Assembly: GCF_028416635.1 (NCBI RefSeq)
Contig: NZ_CP114013.1
Coordinates: 5,332,001 to 5,396,000 of the forward strand
DNA from: Baekduia alba
Lineage (GTDB): Bacteria > Actinomycetota > Thermoleophilia > Solirubrobacterales > Solirubrobacteraceae
DNA: 64,000 nucleotides
Direction: 5' to 3'
How positions within the stretch are numbered: position 1 is the first letter of the stretch; the number at the start of each line of letters is the position of its first letter. Below the pieces are notes generated by a model that was given only the letters and a program-made list of their open reading frames with translations, did no database searches and had not been told where the DNA came from. Positions 25,386 through 33,445 of this stretch are shown here, piece after piece. The position numbers and the translations under genes are program-made.

Positions 25386-26431
25386 CGGCCGACCCACGGC
25401 CGGTCCTGCTCGTCACGAACCTCGTCGCGCCCGACCGGGCCGGCGCGTTCCAAGCCCTTCATGAACAGCAAGGCCTCCACCTTGCCCTGTTCGGCGGTCG
25501 CTCGCATCACGCCACGGGTCCGGTCGAGCACCTCGCGATCCCGCACGACCACATCGCCGAGCGCGAGGCCTACACCTTGGCCGCGTCGGGCCGCTACCGC
25601 GCGGTGATCGCCGGGACCGCGGGCCGCACCGCGCTGCCGGCCGCGTACCTCGGCGCGCGGCGGTCCAGGACGCCGTTCCTGCTGTGGACCGCCCTCTGGG
25701 CGCACCCGCGCACGCCCGCGTTCACCGTGGCCGGCGCGCCCCTGCTCCGGTTCCTGTACAAGAACGCCGACGCCGTCATCACCTACGGGTCGCACGTCAG
25801 CGCGTTCGTCGCCCAGCGCGGCGCCGGCAACGTGCACATCGCGCCCCAGGCGGTCGACGCCACCTTCTGGACCGCGCCCGCCGGCGACCCCCAGCGACCG
25901 GCCGGCGCGGAGTTCGTCGCGCTCAACGTCGGCCGCGCCGCGCGCTACAAGGGTCTGCCGGAGCTCGAGCGCGCCTGGCGCGAGACCGGCTTCTCGGCGC
26001 CCGCCGAGCAGCTGACCCTGGTGGGTGACGGCACCCCGATCGGGGCACGACCACCGGACCAGCTGCGCAACTTCTACGCCGGCGCCGACGTCCTCGTGAT
26101 GTCGGCCATCGCCACCCGGGACTTCCTCGAGCCGTGGGGCCTGGTCGCCAACGAAGCCATGCACCAACGACTGCCCGTCATCGCCACCACCGCCGTCGGC
26201 GCCGCCGCCGGCGAGCTCGTGCGCCACGAGCGCAACGGCCTCGTCGTCGCCGCCGGGGACGCGGCCGCGCTCGCCGCGGCGCTGCGCCGCCTGCGCGCCG
26301 ACCGGCCGCTCCTGGAGCGCCTCGGCACCCAGGCGCGCGACGACGCCGCCGCCTTCACGTTCGCCGCGTGGGCCGCCGGCGTGTCCGAAGCCCTGGTGAG
26401 CGTCGGCGCGGCCCAAGGAAGGGATCGCTAA
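25382..26431 (+). CDS. Family 4-like glycosyltransferase
   Basis: A 349-residue GT-B protein. The N-terminal domain starts RPVLLVTNLVAPDRAGAFQA and contains FLYKNADAVITYGSHVSAFV. The donor domain has VALNVGRAARYKGLPELERA, TLVGDGTPIG and DFLEPWGLVANEAMHQRLPV, where the EPWGLVxNEAM block replaces the canonical EX7E with E-P-W-G-L-V-A-N-E (still E to E over seven residues). Its ATG overlaps the previous stop by four bases. It is the last enzyme of a three-gene glycosyltransferase operon from 22549. The acceptor is unknown. Confidence 0.8.
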   Translation: MTADPRPVLLVTNLVAPDRAGAFQALHEQQGLHLALFGGRSHHATGPVEHLAIPHDHIAEREAYTLAASGRYRAVIAGTAGRTALPAAYLGARRSRTPFLLWTALWAHPRTPAFTVAGAPLLRFLYKNADAVITYGSHVSAFVAQRGAGNVHIAPQAVDATFWTAPAGDPQRPAGAEFVALNVGRAARYKGLPELERAWRETGFSAPAEQLTLVGDGTPIGARPPDQLRNFYAGADVLVMSAIATRDFLEPWGLVANEAMHQRLPVIATTAVGAAAGELVRHERNGLVVAAGDAAALAAALRRLRADRPLLERLGTQARDDAAAFTFAAWAAGVSEALVSVGAAQGRDR

Positions 26432-26492
26432 CGTGTCCACCCAGCAGGGACTCCAGCATCAGCACCGCCACCACGGAGGCCCGCGTCGCGCC

Positions 26493-27113
26493 ATGCGCCT
26501 CCGTCTCCGGATCGCAACAGCCCTCGCCCTCCTCCTCGCGCTCTGCGTCGCGCTGCCGACCGCTGCGTCCGCGAACACGCGCAAGGACATCTTCCACGAC
26601 TGCACCGACGGGCAGATCGACGGCAGCTACTCGCAGAAGGCCTACGCCGACGCGCTCGCGCACCTCCCGGCCGACGTCGACGAGTACACCGACTGCCGCA
26701 GCCAGATCCAGCGCAAGCAGCTCGGCGGTGACGGCGGCGGCACTGGCGGCGGCGCCAACGGCGGCGCGGGCGGCGGCACCGGCGGCGGCACGACCGGCGG
26801 CACCGGCGGCGGGACCGCCGGCAGCGCCGGCAACGGCGACACCGCCACGGCCGCGCCGGCCGGCACCGATCCGCTCGCCAGCGCGACCGACGCCGAGAAG
26901 GCCGCCTTCCAGAAGGCCGTCGCCGCGGGCGACTCGCCGATCAAGCTCGACGGCCGCCCGATCTACCCGGGCGAGCTCGGCGGGCAGAAGTCCAGCGGCG
27001 TCAGCGATCTGCCCGCGCCCCTGCTCGCCGTCCTGGCCCTCTTGATCCTCGCCGGCATCGGGGCCGCCGGCTTCGGGACACGACGCCTTGTCCTCAGTCG
27101 CCGCACCGCCTGA
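26493..27113 (+). CDS. Secreted Gly-rich protein with C-terminal membrane anchor
   Basis: A 206-residue protein: signal peptide (RIATALALLLALCVALPTAA, cleaved near ASA), a compact domain NTRKDIFHDCTDGQIDGSYS through DALAHLPADVDEYTDCRS with two cysteines, a low-complexity Gly/Thr stretch (about 88-118), a second short conserved part (IKLDGRPIYPGELGG), then a single hydrophobic helix near the C terminus and the basic tail TRRLVLSRRTA. No LPXTG is present, so this is a type I-like membrane anchor rather than a clear sortase substrate. A GTG at 26433 would add a His-rich 20 residues; the ATG at 26493 fits the signal peptide better. It precedes and overlaps the O-antigen-ligase gene by 26 bases. 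Confidence 0.7.
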   Translation: MRLRLRIATALALLLALCVALPTAASANTRKDIFHDCTDGQIDGSYSQKAYADALAHLPADVDEYTDCRSQIQRKQLGGDGGGTGGGANGGAGGGTGGGTTGGTGGGTAGSAGNGDTATAAPAGTDPLASATDAEKAAFQKAVAAGDSPIKLDGRPIYPGELGGQKSSGVSDLPAPLLAVLALLILAGIGAAGFGTRRLVLSRRTA

Positions 27114-29289
27114 CGCACGCATCCTAGGCGGGACCCGGCGCCGCCGCGCGTCGCGCCGGCCCGCGGGCGAGACGCTGTTCGGCGTCGCGCTCGCCGTCGC
27201 CCTGACCGCCGTGGGCCTCCGCGCCGGCGGCGGCCTCGCGCTGGGCCCGACGACGAAGGTCGAGATGGCGCTCGACGTCGTCGGCGCGGTCTTCGCCGCG
27301 CTCGCCGTGCTGGCGGTCAGCGACCGTCGCTGGTGGGGCGGGTTCACCATCGCCTGCTTCGCGGCGCTCGCCGCGCTGACCGCGCTGTCGATCACCTGGG
27401 CGATCCAGCCGGCCGACGCGTGGCTGGAGGCCAACCGCACCTTCGCCTACATGATGATCTTCGGCGCGGCCGTCGCCGGCGCGCGGACGGTCGGCGCGTG
27501 GTGGAGCGCGATGCTCGGCGCGCTGTGCGCCGCGGCGGCGGCCATCTGCGTCTGGGCGATCCTGACCAAGGTCTTCCCGGGCGCGCTGCACTCTTCTGGG
27601 ACCTACGCGCGCCTGCGCGAGCCCTACGGCTACTGGAACGCCGTCGGCCTGACCGCCGCCCTCGGCGTCCCGCCGACGCTGTGGCTCGGCGCGCGCCGCT
27701 CAGGCCACGCCGCCGTCAACGCGCTCGCCTACCCCATCATGGGGATCCTGCTGCTGACCGTGCTGCTGGCGTACTCGCGCGGCTCGCTGCTGGCGGTGGC
27801 GATCGGCGTCGCCTTCTGGTTCGTGGTCGTGCCGCTGCGGCTGCGCGGCGTCGCGGTGCTGGCGACCGGCGCGCTCGGCGCGCTGGCGGTCGCCGGCTGG
27901 GTCTTCTCCCAGGACACGCTGACCAAGGACGGCATCTCGCTCGGGCAGCGCGCGACGTCCGGGCACGAGCTCGGCATCGCGGTCGCCGTGATGGCCGTCG
28001 CGCTGCTCGCCCTGGGCCTCGCCTTCGGCTTCGCGGCCGCCCAGCGCGCGCCCTCGGAGCCGGCGCGCAAGCGCGCGGGCGCGACCATCCTGGTGGCGCT
28101 GGCGCTCGTCCCGGTCGCGCTGGTCGTCGCGCTGGCGATGTCCTCCAAGGGCCTGGGCGGGACGATCTCCAGCGGCTGGAAGTCGCTGACCGACCCCACC
28201 GACAAGACCACCGTCCTCAACGACCCGAGCCGGCTGACCTCGGTCGGCAGCGTGCGCGCGCGCTACTGGGACGAGTCGATCAAGATCTACAAGGCCCACG
28301 CCGTCAAGGGCGTCGGCGCCGGCGGCTACGCGACCGCGCGGCTGCGCTACCGGACCGACCGGCTCGACGTGAAGCACTCGCACGGCTACGCGGTGCAGAC
28401 CGCGGCCGACCTCGGCACGCTCGGACTGCTCGCCAGCGGCGCGCTGCTGCTCGCGTGGCTGATCGCGACCGCGCGGACGCTCGGCTGGCGGATCCCGGTG
28501 CCGGCGTTCGCGCGCGGCGCGCTGCAGCGTCCGCCGCCGGAGGCCGGGGCGCGCGGCGTGGCCCCGCCGGTGACCTTCGGCCCCGAGCACGTCGCGATGG
28601 CGACGCTCGCCACCACGGTGCTGATCTTCGGCGTGCACTCGTTCATCGACTGGACCTGGTTCGTGCCCGGCACCGCCGTGGTCGCGCTGGTCGCCGCGGG
28701 CTGGGTGGCCGGTCGCGGGCCGCTCGAGGAGCCGGCCGCCGACCCGCGGATGCTTCGCGCGCGGATCGCGCAGGGCGCGCGGTCGCCGGTGCGCGTCGCC
28801 GTGGCGGTGGGCGCCATCGCCCTCGGCGGGCTCGCCGCCTGGACGGCGTGGCTGCCGCTCGGCTCCGTCCACGCGCAGAACGAGGCGCTGACGCTCGCGG
28901 CCAAGGACTACAACAAGGCGCTCGCGGCGACGCACACCGCCGAGGACCGCAACCCGCTGTCGATCGACCCGCTGCTCACGCGCGCGCTCGTCGAGAGCAC
29001 CGCGCAGCACCGCGACCAGGCCCGCGACGCGCTCGTGGAGGCCGTTCGCCTGCAGCCCAACAACCCGTCGACGTGGGAGTACCTGTCCGGGTTCGCGCTG
29101 GAGCAGGAGAACGACCCGCAGCTCGCGCTGCGCCTGCTCGGCCCCGCGCTCTACCTCGATCCGCAGTCGCCGACCGGCAAGGCCGACTACCTCAAGGCCC
29201 TGCGGCTCATCACGCTCCAGGCCACGGCGAAGGCCGAGCGCGAGGCCAAGGCCAAGGCCAAGGCCAAGAAGCGCAAGAAGTCGCGCTAG
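27088..29289 (+). CDS. O-antigen ligase/polymerase (Wzy_C)-type membrane protein with TPR-like tail
   Basis: A 733-residue polytopic protein. About ten helices precede a large extracytoplasmic loop: REPYGYWNAVGLTAALGVPP and AYSRGSLLAVAIGV are the signatures of the O-antigen ligase/Wzy_C family, and VKGVGAGGYATARLRYRTDR with VKHSHGYAVQTAADLGTLGL (His-Ser-His) forms the catalytic loop. After a last helix the C-terminal 130 residues (ALAATHTAEDRNPLSIDPLL, ALVEAVRLQPNNPSTWEYLS, LGPALYLDPQSP) read as TPR-like helices, ending in a Lys-rich tail. It would polymerise flipped repeat units or ligate glycan to an acceptor outside the membrane. It starts with TTG at 27088 inside the previous gene. Confidence 0.85.
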   Translation: MSSVAAPPDARILGGTRRRRASRRPAGETLFGVALAVALTAVGLRAGGGLALGPTTKVEMALDVVGAVFAALAVLAVSDRRWWGGFTIACFAALAALTALSITWAIQPADAWLEANRTFAYMMIFGAAVAGARTVGAWWSAMLGALCAAAAAICVWAILTKVFPGALHSSGTYARLREPYGYWNAVGLTAALGVPPTLWLGARRSGHAAVNALAYPIMGILLLTVLLAYSRGSLLAVAIGVAFWFVVVPLRLRGVAVLATGALGALAVAGWVFSQDTLTKDGISLGQRATSGHELGIAVAVMAVALLALGLAFGFAAAQRAPSEPARKRAGATILVALALVPVALVVALAMSSKGLGGTISSGWKSLTDPTDKTTVLNDPSRLTSVGSVRARYWDESIKIYKAHAVKGVGAGGYATARLRYRTDRLDVKHSHGYAVQTAADLGTLGLLASGALLLAWLIATARTLGWRIPVPAFARGALQRPPPEAGARGVAPPVTFGPEHVAMATLATTVLIFGVHSFIDWTWFVPGTAVVALVAAGWVAGRGPLEEPAADPRMLRARIAQGARSPVRVAVAVGAIALGGLAAWTAWLPLGSVHAQNEALTLAAKDYNKALAATHTAEDRNPLSIDPLLTRALVESTAQHRDQARDALVEAVRLQPNNPSTWEYLSGFALEQENDPQLALRLLGPALYLDPQSPTGKADYLKALRLITLQATAKAEREAKAKAKAKKRKKSR

Positions 29290-29300
29290 GACGGCTCGGG

Positions 29301-30389
29301 ATGAGGCTGCTCGCCGTCTGCCAGGTCGACCGACCCGGAGGTCCGGAGATCGGGCTGCTGCGTCTGCTGCGCCGCCTGGAGCGGCGCGGGTGGGACATCG
29401 CGCTCACGTCTCCGGGGCGCACGCCGGCGCCTGAGCTGGAGGCGACCGGCTGGCCGTGGGAGCCGCTGGAGCTCGGCGGGCTGGAGCACGGGGCCGGCGC
29501 GCGCGCCGTCGCGTCCTGGCCGCGGGCGCGCAAGCTGTCGCGCGACGCCGACGTGACGTACCTCAACGGGACGGTCGCCGGGCGGCTGCTCCCGGCGCTG
29601 CGCGGCAAGACCACCGTGTTGCACGTGCACGACATCGTCGACCGCGTGCCGCGCCATTGGCACGGGGCCGACCTCGTGCTGGCGGACTCCAAGGCCGTCG
29701 GGGCCCGGCTCGATCCGCTCGACGTCTACGTGATCGGCTGCCCGGTCGATCTGGATCCGGAGCCGCGGGAGGCGCCGTGGCCGGCGCGCGCGAGCGCGGG
29801 TGGCGCCGCGGCGCCCGTGGTCGGGTTCGTCGGGCGGCTGGTGCCGCGCAAGGGCGCGCTGGAGCTCGTGAAGGCGGCGCCGGCGATCCGGGCCGCGCGG
29901 CCCGACGTGCGCGTCGTGATCGTCGGCGACGACCCCTACGAGGACGAGGACAGCGCGTACGCGACCGCCGTCCGGGCCTCCTCGAAGGTCGACCACGTCG
30001 GCCGCGTCGCCGAGGCGGCGGGGATCCTGGGCCAGCTCGACGTGCTCGTGCTGCCCTCGACGCAGGAGCCGTTCGGGACGGTCGTGGCCGAGGCCATGGC
30101 CGCCGGGACGCCGGTCGTCGCGACGCGCGTCGACGGGCTGCCGGAGCTGGTCGACGACGGCGTGACCGGCAAGCTCGTCGAGCCGGGCGACACGGCGGCC
30201 CTGGCCGTCGCGGTCCTCGAGGTGCTGGAGCACCGCGAGGCGATGGGCGCCGCTGCGCGGGCGGCGGCGCAGCGCTTCGGCGCCGACGCCTACGCGGACC
30301 GCATCGAGGACCTCCTCCTGCAGCGCCTGCCGGGCACGCAGTCCTCCGAAGAGCGCCGCCGCGGCCTCCACGACGGCGCGGCGACCTAG
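29301..30389 (+). CDS. Family 4 glycosyltransferase
   Basis: A 362-residue GT4 protein: RLLAVCQVDRPGGPEIGLLR in the N-terminal domain, TVLHVHDIVDRVPRHW and LVLADSKAVGARLD at the domain boundary, then VVGFVGRLVPRKGALELVKA, VVIVGDDPYEDEDSAYATAV and the EX7E motif in STQEPFGTVVAEAMAAGTPV. ATG at 29301, 11 bases after the stop of the O-antigen ligase-type gene, in the same operon. A hairpin immediately follows the stop. Acceptor and donor are unknown. Confidence 0.85.
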   Translation: MRLLAVCQVDRPGGPEIGLLRLLRRLERRGWDIALTSPGRTPAPELEATGWPWEPLELGGLEHGAGARAVASWPRARKLSRDADVTYLNGTVAGRLLPALRGKTTVLHVHDIVDRVPRHWHGADLVLADSKAVGARLDPLDVYVIGCPVDLDPEPREAPWPARASAGGAAAPVVGFVGRLVPRKGALELVKAAPAIRAARPDVRVVIVGDDPYEDEDSAYATAVRASSKVDHVGRVAEAAGILGQLDVLVLPSTQEPFGTVVAEAMAAGTPVVATRVDGLPELVDDGVTGKLVEPGDTAALAVAVLEVLEHREAMGAAARAAAQRFGADAYADRIEDLLLQRLPGTQSSEERRRGLHDGAAT

Positions 30390-30403
30390 CGTCACGACGC
30401 TAG
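30386..30403. terminator. Hairpin CTAGCGT-CACG-ACGCTAG between convergent genes
   Basis: A perfect 7-bp inverted repeat (30386-30392 with 30397-30403) that includes the stop codon of the GT4 gene and lies 4 bases from the stop of the tetR-type gene. It is likely a bidirectional transcription end; because its half-site CTAGCGT recurs in the tetR promoter region, an operator role is also possible. Confidence 0.45.
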
Positions 30404-30407
30404 CCGG

Positions 30408-30980
30408 TCAGGCCAGCGCCGCCTCCAGCTCGCGCGCCACGGTGGCGCCGGCGATGCGCAGCGGTGCGGCGTCGCGCCAGGACTGGGACAGGACGAAGGC
30501 GCCCTCCAGAGCGGCGATGAACGTGATCGCGATCTCGCGCGCGCGGGCGTCGGGCAGGCCCGCCGCGGCGAACCGCGGCGCGAGGCCGTCGATCCAGGAG
30601 GTGAACACCTCGGCCGTCGCCTGGCGCAGCGGCTCGGAGGTGTTGGCCACCTCCAGCGCGACGGTCGCGATCGGGCAGCCAGCGGTCCAGTTGCTCTCGA
30701 CGAGGTTGTCCGCGGCGCCGTCGAAGAACATCCGGACGCCGGTGACGACGTCGGGTGCCGCGTCGAAGATCAAGGGCCCCAACTTGCCGTACTCGGCGCC
30801 GCCGTAGCGGATGACCTCCTCGCCGAGCTGCTCCTTGCCGCCGGGAAAGTGGTGGTAGAGCGAGCCGAAGGGCGCCTGCGCGACGGCCACGATCTCCTTG
30901 ACGCCGGTCCCGGCGTAGCCCTTGTGGCGCACGAGCTCGGCGCCGGCCTCGACGATGCGCTGACGAGTGGGGGTCGACAT
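30408..30980 (-). CDS. TetR/AcrR family transcriptional regulator
   Basis: A 190-residue TetR-type repressor. The N-terminal helix-turn-helix is TRQRIVEAGAELVRHKGYAG then GVKEIVAVAQAPFGSLYHHF (about residues 6-46), with the standard LYHHFPGGKEQL ending. The C-terminal ligand domain contains CPIATVALEVANTSEPLRQA, the hallmark of the LmrA/YxaF-like subgroup. It is divergent from the SnoaL-like gene at 31042; a palindrome in the gap (30996-31011) is a candidate operator. It probably represses itself and the divergent gene and responds to a small hydrophobic ligand. A TATCAT box lies 8 bases before its ATG. Confidence 0.9.
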   Translation of the reverse strand: MSTPTRQRIVEAGAELVRHKGYAGTGVKEIVAVAQAPFGSLYHHFPGGKEQLGEEVIRYGGAEYGKLGPLIFDAAPDVVTGVRMFFDGAADNLVESNWTAGCPIATVALEVANTSEPLRQATAEVFTSWIDGLAPRFAAAGLPDARAREIAITFIAALEGAFVLSQSWRDAAPLRIAGATVARELEAALA

Positions 30981-30988
30981 CGGGCCCG

Positions 30989-30994
30989 ATGATA
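30989..30994 (-). promoter_or_regulatory. TATCAT box for tetR-type gene
   Basis: On the complement TATCAT ends 8 bases before the ATG at 30980; it adjoins the candidate operator. Confidence 0.45.
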
Positions 30995-30995
30995 G

Positions 30996-31011
30996 CTAGC
31001 GTCCTCGTTAG
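30996..31011. promoter_or_regulatory. Candidate TetR operator palindrome
   Basis: CTAGCG-TCCT-CGTTAG is a 16-bp inverted repeat with one mismatch, located in the 61-base gap between the divergent tetR-type and SnoaL-like genes and next to the repressor's own -10-like box. Position and symmetry are those expected for a TetR-family operator. Confidence 0.4.
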
Positions 31012-31041
31012 AGCGATCTACCTAATCGGAGCCGCGAACCC

Positions 31042-31512
31042 ATGAAACGCCCTCTCCTCCTCCTCACCTTCGCCACCCTCGCCCGGCCGCTGTACGCCGC
31101 GGCGGTGCGCGCCATGCTGCGCCGCAACGTCACCGCGCTGATGGCCGGCAACCCCGGGCCGCTCGTGGCGATGTACGCCGACGACGCCACGCTCGAGTTC
31201 CCCGGCGAGCACTCGTGGGGGCCGGTCTACCGCGGCCGCGCGGAGATCGAGGGCTTCCTGAACCGGTTCCTCGCCGCCGGCCTGCGCGGCGAGATCACCG
31301 ACGTCTTCGTCGCCGGACCGCCGTGGGCGACGCGGATCGCGGTGCTCTTCGACGACTGGGCCCGCGACGCGGCCGGGACCAAGGTGTATGAGAACCGCTC
31401 GGTGATCGTGCTCACCACCCGGCTCGGCAGGGTCGTCCGCGAGCGCGTCTACGAGGACACCCAGAAGGTCGCCGCGTTCGACGAGCACCTGCTGGCCGTC
31501 GCCGCCTACTAG
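31042..31512 (+). CDS. SnoaL-like/NTF2-fold protein
   Basis: A 156-residue protein with the cone-shaped NTF2/SnoaL pattern: LMAGNPGPLVAMYADDATLE, FPGEHSWGPVYRGRAEIEGF and FLNRFLAAGLRGEITDVFVA, followed by strands ENRSVIVLTTRLGRVVRERV and a final YEDTQKVAAFDEHL. A short hydrophobic N terminus precedes the domain. Such proteins are small isomerases, hydrolases or binding proteins; none can be assigned. It is divergent from, and probably controlled by, the TetR regulator. A large nested hairpin starts just after its TAG stop. Confidence 0.8.
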   Translation: MKRPLLLLTFATLARPLYAAAVRAMLRRNVTALMAGNPGPLVAMYADDATLEFPGEHSWGPVYRGRAEIEGFLNRFLAAGLRGEITDVFVAGPPWATRIAVLFDDWARDAAGTKVYENRSVIVLTTRLGRVVRERVYEDTQKVAAFDEHLLAVAAY

Positions 31513-31565
31513 CGCGTCAACGGTGTTCCGGTGTCCGCAGAGGACACCTAGGCACCGTTGACGCG
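31513..31565. terminator. Nested perfect inverted repeat after SnoaL-like gene
   Basis: Outer arms 31513-31525 and 31553-31565 (CGCGTCAACGGTG and its exact complement, 13 bp) enclose inner arms 31530-31536/31542-31548 (GGTGTCC/GGACACC, 7 bp) with a 5-base loop. It begins at the stop codon's edge and has no T-run. It may be a strong terminator or a cruciform-forming repeat; its stability is higher than needed for a simple terminator. Confidence 0.6.
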
Positions 31566-31842
31566 GTTGGTGGCCCGGGCCGCGAGCCGGGCAGCGAGGA
31601 GGGGTTGGCGGCGCCATCGGCGCCGACCGCGACGAGCGGGGCGCGTGAGACGAGCCCGCCCCGATCCCGGGCTCGCGCCCGGCGCGCCCCGTGACGTCCC
31701 GCCGGCGCACGAGGTCGGCTGCCCGGCGTAGCGGGGCGTGAGCGCCGGCGGCCACGCTGGCGCGCGCCGCGGCCGAGGGCGATCGCGCTGCCGGCGCCGA
31801 GCGGGACGCGCGGAGCGGGTAGCATGTTCGGTCACCCTAACT
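31566..31842. other. Non-coding gap, nothing convincing seen
   Basis: This GC-rich stretch of 277 bases between the nested hairpin and the peroxidase start has open frames on both strands, but all are Arg/Pro/Ala-rich with poor codon bias. A TAGCAT box at 31820-31825 and TAACT just before the ATG are the only promoter-like elements; their spacing to the ATG (17 and 1 bases) is atypical. Confidence 0.5.
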
Positions 31843-33066
31843 ATGGCTCTCACTCGACGTGCACTCATCACCTCCGGCAGCGCGGCAGCGGCGGTCGCGG
31901 CTGCGGCCGGCGTCGGCTTCGCCGCGGGGCAGGAGGGTGATGGGGATGGCAGCCCGACCGGCGCCACGCACATCGTCCCGTTCCACGGAGAGCATCAGGC
32001 CGGCATCGCCACGCCGGCGCAGGATCGCCTGCATTTCGCGGCGTTCGACGTCGAGCCCGGCGTCAAGGGCAGCGACGTCCGCGACCTGATGAAGCAGTGG
32101 ACCGAGGCGGCCGCGACGATGGCCGGCGGGCAGCCGATCGGCGCCGGGCCGGCAGGCGCGCAGCTCGCGCCCCCGGACGACACCGGCGAGGCGATGGACC
32201 TCACGCCCGCCAACCTGACGGTCACGTTCGGCTTCGGCCCGGCGCTGTTCGACGAGCGCTTCGGCCTGGAGCGCCATCGGCCCGCGGCCCTGACGCCGCT
32301 GCCCGACCTCCCCGGCGACGAGCTCGACCAGGACCGCAGCGGCGGCGACCTCTGCGTCCAGGCCTGCGCCAACGATCCGCAGGTCGCGTTCCACGCCGTG
32401 CGCAACCTCGCGCGGCTCGGCCGCGGCCTCGTCACCGTGCGCTGGTCCCAGCTCGGCTTCGGGCGCACGTCGACCACCTCGCGCGCGCAGGCGACGCCGC
32501 GCAACCTGATGGGCTTCAAGGACGGCACCGCGAACATCAAGCTCGAGGACACCGCCGACATGGCCCAGCACGTCTGGGTCGGCGGCAAGCCCGGCGAGCC
32601 CGACTGGCTGACCGGCGGCTCCTACCTCGTCGCGCGCCGGATCCGGATGCTGATCGAGGTCTGGGACCGCGCGTCGCTCAAGGACCAGGAGCAGACGATC
32701 GGCCGCACGAAGGTCCTCGGCGCGCCGCTCGGCGGCACCGACGAGTTCCAGACGCTGAAGCCGGCGACGCTCCCGACCGACAGCCACGTCCGCCTCGCCC
32801 ACCCCGACACGAACCAGGGCGTCAAGATCCTGCGCCGCGGCTACTCCTTCACCGACGGCCTGGAGCGCCTCGGCCAGCTCGACGCCGGCCTGTTCTTCCT
32901 CGCCTTCATGCGCGAGCCGTCCGCGTTCGTCGCGCTCCAGAACCACCTCGGCGCCAACGACGCGCTCAACGAGTACATCAAGCACGTCGGCTCCGGCCTC
33001 TGGGCGGTCCCTCCTGGGGTCCGGCCGGGCGGCTACGTGGGTGACGCACTGCTGAGCAGGGTGTAG
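31843..33066 (+). CDS. Tat-exported Dyp-type heme peroxidase (EfeB-like)
   Basis: A 407-residue protein with a twin-arginine signal (LTRRALITSGSAAAAVAAAA) and the Dyp-type peroxidase fold. The GxxDG motif is present in NLMGFKDGTANIK (about residues 222-234), and the heme-ligand region DSHVRLAHPDT (His near 315) and FFLAFMREPSAFVALQNHL are as in EfeB deferrochelatase/peroxidases. It would act outside the membrane on dyes, phenols or heme. No EfeO/EfeU genes are nearby, so an iron-uptake role is not supported by context. ATG at 31843; the upstream in-frame extension is Arg-rich non-coding sequence. Confidence 0.92.
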   Translation: MALTRRALITSGSAAAAVAAAAGVGFAAGQEGDGDGSPTGATHIVPFHGEHQAGIATPAQDRLHFAAFDVEPGVKGSDVRDLMKQWTEAAATMAGGQPIGAGPAGAQLAPPDDTGEAMDLTPANLTVTFGFGPALFDERFGLERHRPAALTPLPDLPGDELDQDRSGGDLCVQACANDPQVAFHAVRNLARLGRGLVTVRWSQLGFGRTSTTSRAQATPRNLMGFKDGTANIKLEDTADMAQHVWVGGKPGEPDWLTGGSYLVARRIRMLIEVWDRASLKDQEQTIGRTKVLGAPLGGTDEFQTLKPATLPTDSHVRLAHPDTNQGVKILRRGYSFTDGLERLGQLDAGLFFLAFMREPSAFVALQNHLGANDALNEYIKHVGSGLWAVPPGVRPGGYVGDALLSRV

Positions 33067-33069
33067 CTT
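33064..33069 (+). promoter_or_regulatory. TAGCTT box that reuses a stop codon
   Basis: TAGCTT begins with the peroxidase gene's TAG stop and ends 10 bases before the ATG at 33080. Confidence 0.45.
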
Positions 33070-33079
33070 CGGTCGGGCG

Positions 33080-33433
33080 ATGCTCTTCGAGCAGCCGCCC
33101 AGCCCGCCGCCGCCCGGACCCCCGCCGCTCGCCTTCCGCAGTGCGACGCTCGATCGCGCGGCCCACACCGTCGACGTCGAGCTGATGGCGTCCGCCCAGA
33201 TCAGCGCGAGCGTCGTCGTCGCCCGGCACGGCGTCCGGCTCGGCCACGGCTCGGGCGCGATGGACCGCGGCGGCACCGTGATCTCGGTGAAGATCGGACC
33301 CAAGGGCATCAAGCCGCTGCGCAAGGGCCTGCACGTCGACGTCCTGATCTACTGGGGCGCCGGCTCCCCGCTGCGCGCCCACCCCGCGCTGAAGCTCGCG
33401 CCGCCCGACCCCGACGGCCCGCTGGCGAGCTAA
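33080..33433 (+). CDS. Small protein of unknown function
   Basis: A 117-residue protein with a Pro-rich N terminus (FEQPPSPPPPGPPPLAF), then beta-rich sequence (HTVDVELMASAQISASVVVA, GTVISVKIGPKGIKPLRKGL, HVDVLIYWGAG) resembling a single immunoglobulin-like sandwich. No signal peptide or cysteine is present. Codon use matches neighbours. It follows the Dyp peroxidase by 13 bases and converges on the sugar transferase gene with a 12-base gap. No family recognised. Confidence 0.6.
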   Translation: MLFEQPPSPPPPGPPPLAFRSATLDRAAHTVDVELMASAQISASVVVARHGVRLGHGSGAMDRGGTVISVKIGPKGIKPLRKGLHVDVLIYWGAGSPLRAHPALKLAPPDPDGPLAS

Positions 33434-33445
33434 TCGCTCAGGGCG

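Noticed and set aside
24218-26431. A single 737-residue protein spanning two glycosyltransferases
   Set aside because: The first half is an out-of-frame shadow of the GT4 at 24225; the true gene begins at the ATG at 25382, which overlaps that gene's stop.
31517-31825. Complement frame of 102 codons in the gap before the peroxidase
   Set aside because: Arg/Pro/Ala-rich, includes the nested hairpin, and has no domain or ribosome-binding site.
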